From Candidatus Gastranaerophilales bacterium (GTDB lineage Bacteria > Cyanobacteriota > Vampirovibrionia > Gastranaerophilales > Gastranaerophilaceae): a stretch of DNA of 19,256 nt. Below, in pieces: positions 5,949 through 13,010 of this stretch. The position numbers and the translations under genes were made by a program. The notes under the pieces were generated by a model. The model ran no database searches, had not been told where the DNA came from, and saw only the letters and a program-made list of their open reading frames with translations. The number at the start of each line of letters is the position of its first letter. Position 1 is the first letter of the stretch. The stretch is from assembly GCA_947624665.1 (NCBI GenBank), contig CANQLK010000014.1:1-19256 (forward strand). Reading direction: 5' to 3'.

Positions 5949-6941
5949 TTGCGATATAGAAGCTGCTACTGGATAGAAACAGGAATAAATTTTGATATAG
6001 ATTCATATAAAGTATGCTGTCTTTACAGTGCAAAAGGTGGCGGGAATACAATAGTTAAAGATAATTATAAAGGTGAACCCGTAGATTGGGATGAATTTTT
6101 TGCATTCAAAAAAATGATGAAAGATATGCATAAAAGAGGCGAAACATACCATAAATGCGAAGGCTGCATATATTTGGAAGAACGTGATTGGCCCGATGAT
6201 CATTCGAAAATAAGCATGATTAATTTGGATTATTGGACAAAATGTAATTCAAGATGTTCATATTGTCATACAATGCTTGATAAAGAGAGATATAATAAAT
6301 TTAAGAACTACAATTTTCTGCCCATACTAAAGGACATGATAAAAAAGGATTTATTAAGAAACAACGGACATGTCAGTTTTGGCGGTGGAGAAGTTACACT
6401 GTTAAGAGAATTTGATAAATTATTACATATATTTATAGATACTGGATTCCCGCTAACAAGAATACATTCATCGTGCATAAAATATTCAAAAGCCGTTGAG
6501 AGAGGATTGAAAGACGGGTGTGTAGATTTAATTGTATCTGTTGATGCAGGTTCAAAGGAAATGCATCAAAAGATTAAACAGGTAAAATCTTATGATAAAG
6601 TATGGAAGAACTTAAAAAGATATGCTTCACACCAGAAAGACCCTTATGCTGTTAAGGCGAAATATATTCTTATTCCGGGAGTGAATGATGATAAAAAAGA
6701 AATTGATTTGTGGCTTGAAAAATCAAAAGAAAACGGAGTTAATTGCGTTTTCCATGAAATAGAGTCAAAATGGTTCTACGCAAGAAGAGATAATGTTCCG
6801 TCTGAGATAATAGAATTTTTTGACTACGCAAAAGAAAAAGCGGAATCAATGGGACTAAAATATGTATTGTATGAGCGGGCCGAACACATGATGCAATATT
6901 GGAACGAAAAAAGAGGACTGAATGATGCAGGAATACACTAG
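5949..6941 (+). CDS. Radical SAM protein, paralogue 1 of 3
   Basis: The radical SAM cluster motif CNSRCSYC is at residues 99-106 (CX3CX2C), with a SAM-binding GGGEV at 145-149, where GGEP is usual, and a later VSVDAGSKEMH strand. Ahead of the core are C6, C23/C24 and C70/C73 (KCEGC), then a conserved W at 81. C6, C24, C70 and C73 recur in both paralogues downstream and could bind an auxiliary iron-sulfur cluster or zinc; this is inference. Start is TTG at 5949, chosen because GAGGGAAG sits 5-8 bases upstream and because it aligns with the SC motif at the N termini of the others. The end overlaps the next gene by 20 bases. Substrate unknown. Confidence 0.9.
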   Translation: MRYRSCYWIETGINFDIDSYKVCCLYSAKGGGNTIVKDNYKGEPVDWDEFFAFKKMMKDMHKRGETYHKCEGCIYLEERDWPDDHSKISMINLDYWTKCNSRCSYCHTMLDKERYNKFKNYNFLPILKDMIKKDLLRNNGHVSFGGGEVTLLREFDKLLHIFIDTGFPLTRIHSSCIKYSKAVERGLKDGCVDLIVSVDAGSKEMHQKIKQVKSYDKVWKNLKRYASHQKDPYAVKAKYILIPGVNDDKKEIDLWLEKSKENGVNCVFHEIESKWFYARRDNVPSEIIEFFDYAKEKAESMGLKYVLYERAEHMMQYWNEKRGLNDAGIH

Positions 6942-7917
6942 CTGCCATTGGCTTCAGCATGGATTAAGTTTTGAAAACGACCATATAGAAATGTGTTGTC
7001 TTTGTTGTCATAAAGGCGGAGGCAGGCTGTATATCAAAGAAAAATACAACGGCAAGGGTGTTAAATGGGATGATATATTTAAGCTAAAAGAAAAATTTAT
7101 CATTGACAATAAAAACGGAATTATCGACCCAAGATGTGAAGGCTGTTTTAATTTAGTATACAAGGGTTGGGAAGATGATGATAAACAATATATAAATTAC
7201 ATACACTTTAACCATTGGACTCATTGCAACAGCGATTGTATATATTGTTACACGTCATGGGATAAAGCAAACTATCAAAGAAGACCTCACTATAAAGTTC
7301 TTCCAATGATAAAAGAACTGTTTAAGAAAAAACTTTTTAGACCCGGAGGTGAAATCACTTTTGCGGGCGGAGAACCGACAATTCTGGATGAATTTGAAGA
7401 TTTAACAAATTTCCTTATAAAGCAAAAGGAAGTTGAAAGAATTACGGTGCATTCATCGGGAATAAAATACTCAAAAGCAATTGAAAAAGGGATAAAAGAA
7501 TCAAAATTGTCCGTTTGCCTGTCTGCAGATGCAGGAACATCCGAGGTATTTAAAAAAGTTAAACGTGTTGATAAATTTGATAAATTCTGGGAAAATGCAA
7601 GAAAATATGCCAAAGCTCAGGAAAAATCCGAAAACAAACTTAATGTCGAAACTAAATTTATATTTATTCCGGGAATAAATACTAACAAGGAAGAAATAGA
7701 CAAATGGCTTAATTTGACTGTTGACGCAGGAATAAAATCAGTAGTTGCCGATATTGAAAACGATTATTGCCGAGATTTAAGAGCGAAAGATTTACCAAAA
7801 CCGCAATTCCTTGCGGATTTAGGTCAATATTTAATCCAAAGAACAAAAGAACTTGATTTAAATTTAGTTGATTATAATAATTTCAGATATTTAACAACAG
7901 AGCATCACTTAATGTAA
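6922..7917 (+). CDS. Radical SAM protein, paralogue 2 of 3
   Basis: 331 residues, alignable end to end with its neighbours. The cluster motif CNSDCIYC is at residues 102-109 and GGEP follows at the usual place in FAGGEPTILDEF. Upstream cysteines are C8, then CCLCC at 25-29 (two more than in the paralogues), and CEGC at 72-75, followed by a conserved W83. Later SADAGTSEVFKKVKRVDKFD and FIFIPGINTNKEEIDKWL match the family. Two in-frame ATGs at 6922 and 6925 are both possible behind AGAGGA; the choice changes one residue. The 20-bp overlap with the preceding gene implies coupled translation. Confidence 0.9.
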   Translation: MMQEYTSCHWLQHGLSFENDHIEMCCLCCHKGGGRLYIKEKYNGKGVKWDDIFKLKEKFIIDNKNGIIDPRCEGCFNLVYKGWEDDDKQYINYIHFNHWTHCNSDCIYCYTSWDKANYQRRPHYKVLPMIKELFKKKLFRPGGEITFAGGEPTILDEFEDLTNFLIKQKEVERITVHSSGIKYSKAIEKGIKESKLSVCLSADAGTSEVFKKVKRVDKFDKFWENARKYAKAQEKSENKLNVETKFIFIPGINTNKEEIDKWLNLTVDAGIKSVVADIENDYCRDLRAKDLPKPQFLADLGQYLIQRTKELDLNLVDYNNFRYLTTEHHLM

Positions 7918-7927
7918 GGAAAAGACA

Positions 7928-8923
7928 TTGGAAGGATTTGAAAGCTGCAGCTACATAGAACACGGAATGGTATTAGACCACTGTAACAGAATACGTTCGT
8001 GCAATAATTTTAACCCGAGATACGGCGGCAGACCCGTAATATACGAAAATTATCACGGTGAAAAAATCAACTGGAAAGAATTTTTTGAAATAAAAAGAAA
8101 ATTAAGACAAAAATACAGAGAGAATTCTTGTCCTGAAATATGTAAAGACTGTGTAAATGTATCATTCAAACAATGGGATGATGATGATTATATAGACTAC
8201 CTGCTTTTAACACCTTGGGTGCCGTGCAACTCAAATTGCATATACTGTCAGGCACCAAGAGATAAAGAAGTTATAGAAAATACAAAAGTTTATAAAGTTT
8301 ATCCCTTAATTAAGGATATGATAAAAAATAACATATTAAAAAAAGACGGAACGATAGATTTTGCAGGCGGAGAACCTACTATATATTGTGAATTTGAGAA
8401 ACTTCTGCACGAATTTATAAAACACAATTTTACAAAAATTATCATCCATACAAATGCAATAAAAAGAAGTAATGCCATAATTAAAGGATTAAAAAAAGGT
8501 GTAGTAAGAGTTTTGGTTTCAATAGATGCAGGTTCAAAAGAAGTTCACCGTAAAGTAAAACAGGTAGAATCTTATGAAAGCGTATGGCGAAATTTATCTG
8601 AATATGCAAAATCTCAACCAAAAGATTCTGACTTCGTTAAAGCCAAATATATTATAGTTCCGGGACTTAATGATAAAGAAGAGGAACTTAATCTTTGGCT
8701 TGAGAAATGCCACGCAATAAATATAAAAAGCGTTGTTCTCAATCTTGATTTTAATTGGATTATGGACAATGTCGATAATAACCTTATTCCGATATACAAT
8801 TTAATGAAATACACTCAGCAAAGAGCATACGAGCTTGGTATGAATTGCGAATTATACGGACAAATTTTTCAGGTTAAATGTGAAGTCGAACACTCCAGAG
8901 AAGAAAATATAGCAGGATTTTAA
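7928..8923 (+). CDS. Radical SAM protein, paralogue 3 of 3
   Basis: 331 residues. The cluster motif CNSNCIYC is at residues 100-107, with FAGGEPTIYCEF after it. Upstream cysteines are C7, C19, C25 and C72/C75 in EICKDCVNV; the CC pair of the other two is here a single C25, and C68 is extra. VSIDAGSKEVHRKVKQVESY is very close to paralogue 1, so those two may be the closer pair despite not being adjacent. Start is TTG at 7928, ten bases after the preceding stop, with AAGGAAAAG as ribosome binding site and the SC motif in register. Ends at a strong terminator. Role unknown; a peptide- or sugar-modifying enzyme set is plausible. Confidence 0.9.
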   Translation: MEGFESCSYIEHGMVLDHCNRIRSCNNFNPRYGGRPVIYENYHGEKINWKEFFEIKRKLRQKYRENSCPEICKDCVNVSFKQWDDDDYIDYLLLTPWVPCNSNCIYCQAPRDKEVIENTKVYKVYPLIKDMIKNNILKKDGTIDFAGGEPTIYCEFEKLLHEFIKHNFTKIIIHTNAIKRSNAIIKGLKKGVVRVLVSIDAGSKEVHRKVKQVESYESVWRNLSEYAKSQPKDSDFVKAKYIIVPGLNDKEEELNLWLEKCHAINIKSVVLNLDFNWIMDNVDNNLIPIYNLMKYTQQRAYELGMNCELYGQIFQVKCEVEHSREENIAGF

Positions 8924-8926
8924 CAT

Positions 8927-8957
8927 AAAAAAGACCGAAATTTTCGGTCTTTTTTTA
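8927..8957. terminator. Bidirectional terminator between radical SAM operon and YccA-like gene
   Basis: A nearly continuous palindrome, AAAAAAGACCGAAA (8927-8940) with TTTCGGTCTTTTTT (8942-8955). A-rich on the left and T-rich on the right, it can end transcripts from both convergent genes. Confidence 0.88.
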
Positions 8958-8971
8958 ATAATTTATACAAA

Positions 8972-9706
8972 CTATTTACTTCTCGTTCTTGATAATATTC
9001 TTAAGATTTCAATGTATAACCAAACGATGGTAACTAACAAGCCAAAAGCCCCATACCATTCCATATAGGAAGGATAATTTGACCTTGCACCGTTTTCAAT
9101 AAAATCAAAATCAATAATCAGGTTCAAAGCAGCAACTAAAGCAATCAAAATATTAATAAATAAAGCCAAACCCGAATTAGCCGAAAAATAAGGAACATTA
9201 ACGTGAAATAACATTAAAACAAAAGATATCAAATAGAAAATAAAAATAGCAGAACTGGCAGTAATAATAACTGATCTAAACCTTTCCGTAGCTTTAATTA
9301 ATCCCGTTCTGAATAAAAAGGCCATAGCAAGGACAGTCACAAAAGTAACAGTAATAGCCTGCATAACAATACCGGGATATAAAGCTTCCGTAAAACAGGA
9401 GATTCCCGATAAAAAAGCACCTTGCAAGAATGCGTATATAGGAGCAATATACCTTGTTAAATCAGGCTTAAACGCAAGTAGAATAGCCAGTCCGAAAGAA
9501 GCAATTATACTGACGGTCGTAACTATATTTACAAAATCATAGTGCTTTAAATAAAATTGATAAAAAATGGCAGCGGCACCTGTAATCATTATTAAAGTAA
9601 GCAATAAAAGTTTATTCATTGTTCCCAAAACAGTCATAGGTCTTTCAGATAATGAATAATATTGTGTTCTGAGTGAATCTCTAAATATAGGATTTGAACT
9701 TTTCAT
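8972..9706 (-). CDS. Bax inhibitor-1/YccA family membrane protein
   Basis: 244 residues with seven predicted membrane segments and a basic tail. Family features are the N-terminal NPIFR segment, the PIYAFLQGAFLSGIS helix, and the late IDFDFIE motif before the last helix. Eukaryotic and some bacterial relatives act as pH-dependent calcium leak channels; E. coli YccA modulates FtsH. No specific role can be assigned here. The first in-frame ATG is at 9718, but GGAGG lies immediately after it and five bases before the ATG at 9706 (MKSSNP), so I take 9706 as the start. Single-gene transcript with its own promoter, convergent with the radical SAM operon. Confidence 0.88.
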   Translation of the reverse strand: MKSSNPIFRDSLRTQYYSLSERPMTVLGTMNKLLLLTLIMITGAAAIFYQFYLKHYDFVNIVTTVSIIASFGLAILLAFKPDLTRYIAPIYAFLQGAFLSGISCFTEALYPGIVMQAITVTFVTVLAMAFLFRTGLIKATERFRSVIITASSAIFIFYLISFVLMLFHVNVPYFSANSGLALFINILIALVAALNLIIDFDFIENGARSNYPSYMEWYGAFGLLVTIVWLYIEILRILSRTRSK

Positions 9707-9730
9707 AATAACCTCCATAAATCTAATATA

Positions 9731-9739
9731 ATTATATCA
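9731..9739 (-). promoter_or_regulatory. Promoter of the YccA-like gene
   Basis: On the - strand, TG-A-TATAAT (9739 down to 9731), an extended -10 lying 25 bp before the ATG at 9706 and leaving a leader just long enough for GGAGG. No convincing -35. Confidence 0.65.
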
Positions 9740-9793
9740 CACAATAATTAACAAAAAATTACTAAAACGATGTAAAAATAAAATCAAAATTAA

Positions 9794-9822
9794 TTGAAGT
9801 TAAAATAATTTTAATTTATAAT
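9794..9822 (+). promoter_or_regulatory. Promoter of the SRP RNA
   Basis: TTGAAG (9794-9799), a 17-bp spacer and a perfect TATAAT (9817-9822). The first paired base of the SRP RNA is at 9829, seven bases after the -10, exactly where transcription should begin. Confidence 0.88.
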
Positions 9823-9828
9823 TAATTT

Positions 9829-10085
9829 GCCGTGCTCCACGGGGACATTGCGGATCTCTTGACCCGAACGCATAGCGGGGTGCAGAGCCTACTGTGAGAT
9901 TTGCATGATAACGGCGGATTATTCATAAATTGTTGATAATATCAGTAAGTATGGCGAAGGCCTTCGAACCGTGTCAGGATGGGAACATAGCAGCACTAAG
10001 GAGTAACCTTCGGGTGTAGTTATTGAGAAGGTAGATTTTTGAATATGAAGCAATTATTGTTCAGAACGATAGGTAGTGGCACGGC
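9829..10085 (+). ncRNA. ffs: Large bacterial SRP RNA (with Alu domain)
   Basis: RNA of the signal recognition particle, which binds Ffh and targets membrane proteins to FtsY and SecY. The ends close as GCCGTGC (9829-9835) with GCACGGC (10079-10085). The conserved S domain is at about 9973-9995: GTCAGG, then stem ATG (9979-9981), a GGAA tetraloop (9982-9985), CAT (9986-9988) and AGCAGC, the Ffh-binding asymmetric loop. A GAAGG/CCTTC helix flanks it. At about 257 nt it is of the large type known from Bacillus and Clostridia. The roughly 110 bases at the 5' end, rich in short GC complementarities, are where an Alu domain belongs. It has its own promoter and terminator. Confidence 0.93.
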
Positions 10086-10088
10086 TTT

Positions 10089-10120
10089 AATGAGAGTTCC
10101 TATGTGAACTCTCATTTTAT
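10089..10120 (+). terminator. Terminator of the SRP RNA
   Basis: A perfect 11-bp stem AATGAGAGTTC (10089-10099) with GAACTCTCATT (10106-10116), a six-base loop and a short interrupted T tract. The T tract contains the complement of the stop codon of the convergent TPR gene, so the two transcription units are packed without a gap. The minus-strand direction has no T run. Confidence 0.85.
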
Positions 10121-11043
10121 TTTAAATGAAACTTTGAAACTTCATGTTTTAACGCTTCTAAATCACCGGTAAATGTAACTTCCTTTGATAATGCAAGTTT
10201 TAAATATTTAATATAATTAACATTAATTTTCAGTAGTCTGTAAACTTGCGCAAGAAGAAAATATAAATCAGCCTCGTCTGGCATAATCTGAATTGCCGCT
10301 TTTAACGCTTTTTCGGCAAAAGAATATTTTTTCTGCTTAGAATATAATTTAACAAGCATCTTTATAGCATTAATATCATAAGGATTGGTTCTTATCGTTT
10401 TATCAAGAAAAAATAAAGTTTTTTGCTCATCACCCGCTTGAGAATATATAGATGCCAAATTATAATATGCCCAACTGTATTCGGGATTTGTTTTTAAAAT
10501 CATATTATAAACTCTAATCGCATTCTCCGAATCACCTTTTTCTTTATAACAGTATGCCAGATAAAACTTTGAAATTATATCCTCAGAATTCAAATCAATT
10601 GCCTTTGACAAATATTTTATTGCATCATCAAATTGTTTTTTTCTGCAATAAATTTCCCCTAAATGAAAATAAACATTTGAATCATTATTTTCACTGGAAA
10701 CAATTTTTAATAACAAATCTAAAGCAGAATCATAATTTTTAAGTTTTATATGCGCATTTGCCAAATTAAACATTATATCCGTATTATCAGAATTAAGTGA
10801 TAAAGCTTTTTCATAAGCCAAAACGGCCTCTTCCGTTTTTTTTATTTTTTCAAGTATAATGCCAATATTATAATAAATATTATAGTTATCGGGCATGATA
10901 TTTTTAAGGAACAAAAAATTATCCAAAGCTTCTTTATTTTCGCCCATATCCGACAGCATAACGGCATATTTTTCAATTAAATTATAGTCTTTAGGGTTTT
11001 CTTTAATTTTATTTTGTAATTCTTCGATAGAATAATTATCCAT
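10117..11043 (-). CDS. TPR-repeat protein
   Basis: 308 residues, almost wholly made of 34-residue tetratricopeptide repeats: about eight can be counted, with the typical small/aromatic pattern such as YYNIGIILEKIKKTEEAVLAY near 57-77 and YYNLASIYSQAGD near 194-206. No signal peptide or membrane segment, so a cytosolic protein-protein interaction scaffold is likely; TPR proteins cannot be assigned a partner from sequence alone. GAGGAA at the end of nnrD serves as its ribosome binding site, with only six bases between the genes, so it is the last gene of the five-gene operon. The stop codon overlaps the T tract of the SRP RNA terminator on the other strand. Confidence 0.9.
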   Translation of the reverse strand: MDNYSIEELQNKIKENPKDYNLIEKYAVMLSDMGENKEALDNFLFLKNIMPDNYNIYYNIGIILEKIKKTEEAVLAYEKALSLNSDNTDIMFNLANAHIKLKNYDSALDLLLKIVSSENNDSNVYFHLGEIYCRKKQFDDAIKYLSKAIDLNSEDIISKFYLAYCYKEKGDSENAIRVYNMILKTNPEYSWAYYNLASIYSQAGDEQKTLFFLDKTIRTNPYDINAIKMLVKLYSKQKKYSFAEKALKAAIQIMPDEADLYFLLAQVYRLLKINVNYIKYLKLALSKEVTFTGDLEALKHEVSKFHLK

Positions 11044-11049
11044 TAATCG

Positions 11050-11919
11050 TTATTCCTCAGTAACAATTTCCTTAATTGCATTAGGAAGAAATTTAATAAT
11101 ATCCGAAGCCAAAACGGAATATTTGGTTAAAGAAGAAGCGGCGATATCACCTGCTCTGCCGTGTAAATAGACACCTAAAACGGCAGCGGTAAGAGGCGGA
11201 ACTTTTTGCGCCAAAAGTCCGGCAATCATGCCTGTTAACACGTCACCCGAACCTGCTTTAGCCAAAGCGGAAGAACCTGTAGTATTAACGTACAATTTCA
11301 ATCCGTTGGTAACAATTGTTTCATGACCTTTAAGAACGGTAATGCATTCATAAGTTTGAGAAGTAATTCTGGCATATTTTTCACGGTTATTAATAATTTC
11401 ATCTACGGAAACATTTAATAAAGCAGCGAGTTCCCCCGGATGCGGGGTTAAAATTGTATTTTTAAGAGATATTTCACCTTTATGATTAGAAAGTATGTTA
11501 ATAGCGTCGGCATCTAATACAACTTTTTGAACTTTACTCAATTTATTCAAAACGGAGAAAAGGAAGCATTTTGTATCAATACAATCGGTCAAACCGCAGC
11601 CGATGGAAACGACATTATAGGACTGAATGTTTTTAATAACATTGTCAGCGGAAATACTGCCTGAGGAATTTGACACAAGCGGGTAAAAGACTATCTCGGG
11701 AGCTTGCGGAGCTATAATGGGAATAATTTCGGAAGGGCAAGCCAAAGTAACATATCCTGCGCCTATTTTTAGAGCAGAGATTGAAGATAAATAAGAAGCA
11801 CCGATATATTTTGATGAACCTGCGATATTAAGGACACTGCCGAAAGTACCCTTATAGGAATTTTCAGGTCTAAAGGGCATTTTGCCCGAAACAAATTTAT
11901 TATCAATATAGTCAAACAT
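11050..11919 (-). CDS. nnrD: ADP-dependent (S)-NAD(P)H-hydrate dehydratase
   Basis: Repairs damaged NADHX/NADPHX by ADP-dependent dehydration. 289 residues in the ribokinase-like CARKD fold: GTFGSVLNIAGSSKYIGA at 24-41, GAGYVTLACP at 53-62, VVLDADAINIL at 133-143, LTPHPGELAALL at 157-168, VLKGHETIV at 195-203 and AKAGSGDVLTG at 220-230, which holds the catalytic Asp of the family. Many bacteria fuse this domain to the NnrE epimerase in a protein near 500 residues; here it stands alone, so an epimerase should be encoded elsewhere. Its ATG overlaps the end of trmL by eight bases. Confidence 0.93.
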   Translation of the reverse strand: MFDYIDNKFVSGKMPFRPENSYKGTFGSVLNIAGSSKYIGASYLSSISALKIGAGYVTLACPSEIIPIIAPQAPEIVFYPLVSNSSGSISADNVIKNIQSYNVVSIGCGLTDCIDTKCFLFSVLNKLSKVQKVVLDADAINILSNHKGEISLKNTILTPHPGELAALLNVSVDEIINNREKYARITSQTYECITVLKGHETIVTNGLKLYVNTTGSSALAKAGSGDVLTGMIAGLLAQKVPPLTAAVLGVYLHGRAGDIAASSLTKYSVLASDIIKFLPNAIKEIVTEE

Positions 11920-12370
11920 TTTGTCTTATAGCCTCATATAATACAATTGCAACAGAATTAGAAAGATTTAAACTTCGTAATCCTTCAATCATAGGAATGG
12001 TAATTGAAGAATTTTTATTCGCATTTAATATTGTTTCGGGGATTCCACGAGTTTCGGGGCCGAAAACAAAAAAATCATTTTCATTAAATTTATAATTTGT
12101 ATATAAATTTTTTGATTTTGTTGTCAGATAATAAAAAGTTGACGACGGGAATTGATTTTTAAGCTCGTCGAGTGAGTCTAAACGAAATATATTAACGTTG
12201 TCCCAATAATCTAAACCTGCTCTTTTAAGTTTATTTTCAGTCAAAGAAAAACCAAGTTTACCGATTAAATATAAATCAGCACCGGTACAAGCGCACAGCC
12301 TTGCAATATTACCTGTATTTTGAGGTATTTCAGGTTCAAATAAAACAATATTAAACTTAGTTATTTTCAT
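11912..12370 (-). CDS. trmL: tRNA (cytidine(34)-2'-O)-methyltransferase
   Basis: SPOUT-class enzyme that 2'-O-methylates the wobble base of some leucine tRNAs. The 152-residue length is standard for TrmL (YibK), which lacks an extra RNA-binding domain. Signatures: FEPEIPQNTGNIARLCA at 11-27, KLKRAGLDYWDNV at 47-59, and the knotted SAM-binding region FGPETRGIP (103-111), IPMIEGLRSLNLSNSVAI (125-142). It overlaps the phosphatidyltransferase by 14 bases upstream and nnrD by eight downstream. A general SPOUT methyltransferase of the same subfamily is the only alternative. Confidence 0.93.
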   Translation of the reverse strand: MKITKFNIVLFEPEIPQNTGNIARLCACTGADLYLIGKLGFSLTENKLKRAGLDYWDNVNIFRLDSLDELKNQFPSSTFYYLTTKSKNLYTNYKFNENDFFVFGPETRGIPETILNANKNSSITIPMIEGLRSLNLSNSVAIVLYEAIRQNV

Positions 12371-12998
12371 TTTTTATATATTTTCTGCCTTCTATTAAAA
12401 CAGGAATTCCGCGAATTATACACATAAATACGGTAATATAAACAAGTATGTCGGCACAAGTGACTAAAGTAGAATGATAATGGCAATATGCTAAATACTG
12501 TTCAATCGATAGCGGGTTAAAATCATCAAAATTCGGAACATGAGCGATAATAAGCATTAGGAAAACAAGAGTTTTTGCAACACCATAGACTGCTCTTGAA
12601 AATCTTGAAGCGGTTAAAAAATGCATAAATTTATTCTTCATCATAGTAGAAGACCCAAAAGCGGTATAGCCTTGAGAAAGAGCAATGCTTCTTAATCCGT
12701 CGGTAATAAAAGCTCTTGTAACAACAACCATAGGCACCCAGGCTGCAACCCATCCCAGTACTGCAAATCCTATCCAATACAAGCTTTCAACAACTCTGTC
12801 ACCGATTATATCAAATACCGAACCGAATTTTGATTGTTCATTAAAAGCTCTTGCTGCAATACCGTCAAGCCCATCCAAAACAATAACAAATAATGTCAGG
12901 AACAATGCCGAAACTACCAAATCAGGGCGACCTGAAAATATAAATTCTATCGCAAGTATACATAATAACATTCTTAAAATTGTCAATAAATTAGCCAT
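12357..12998 (-). CDS. CDP-alcohol phosphatidyltransferase family protein
   Basis: Integral membrane enzyme that transfers a phosphatidyl group from a CDP-alcohol to a second alcohol, as in phosphatidylglycerol-phosphate synthesis. The catalytic signature DG-x2-AR-x8-G-x3-D-x3-D is intact at about residues 42-65 (DGIAAR, G, D and D in correct spacing), followed by several hydrophobic segments. PgsA is the most likely identity (it starts MANLLTILRM and has TRAFITDGLR), but the acceptor alcohol cannot be proved. The open frame begins with TTG at 13010, directly after the upstream stop, but GAGG seven bases before the ATG at 12998 marks that ATG as the real start, giving 213 residues. Confidence 0.87.
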   Translation of the reverse strand: MANLLTILRMLLCILAIEFIFSGRPDLVVSALFLTLFVIVLDGLDGIAARAFNEQSKFGSVFDIIGDRVVESLYWIGFAVLGWVAAWVPMVVVTRAFITDGLRSIALSQGYTAFGSSTMMKNKFMHFLTASRFSRAVYGVAKTLVFLMLIIAHVPNFDDFNPLSIEQYLAYCHYHSTLVTCADILVYITVFMCIIRGIPVLIEGRKYIKNENN

Positions 12999-13010
12999 AG
13001 TTAACCTCAA

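Noticed and set aside
7290..7613. Minus-strand 107-codon ORF inside radical SAM paralogue 2
   Set aside because: Antisense shadow of a conserved gene with intact motifs.
5949..8923. Three radical SAM copies as a CRISPR-like or IS-derived repeat array
   Set aside because: They are diverged full-length paralogues with intact motifs; no inverted repeats, transposase or near-identical DNA.
9706..9718. Upstream ATG of the YccA-like gene at 9718
   Set aside because: The GGAGG lies after this ATG and at correct spacing for the ATG at 9706.
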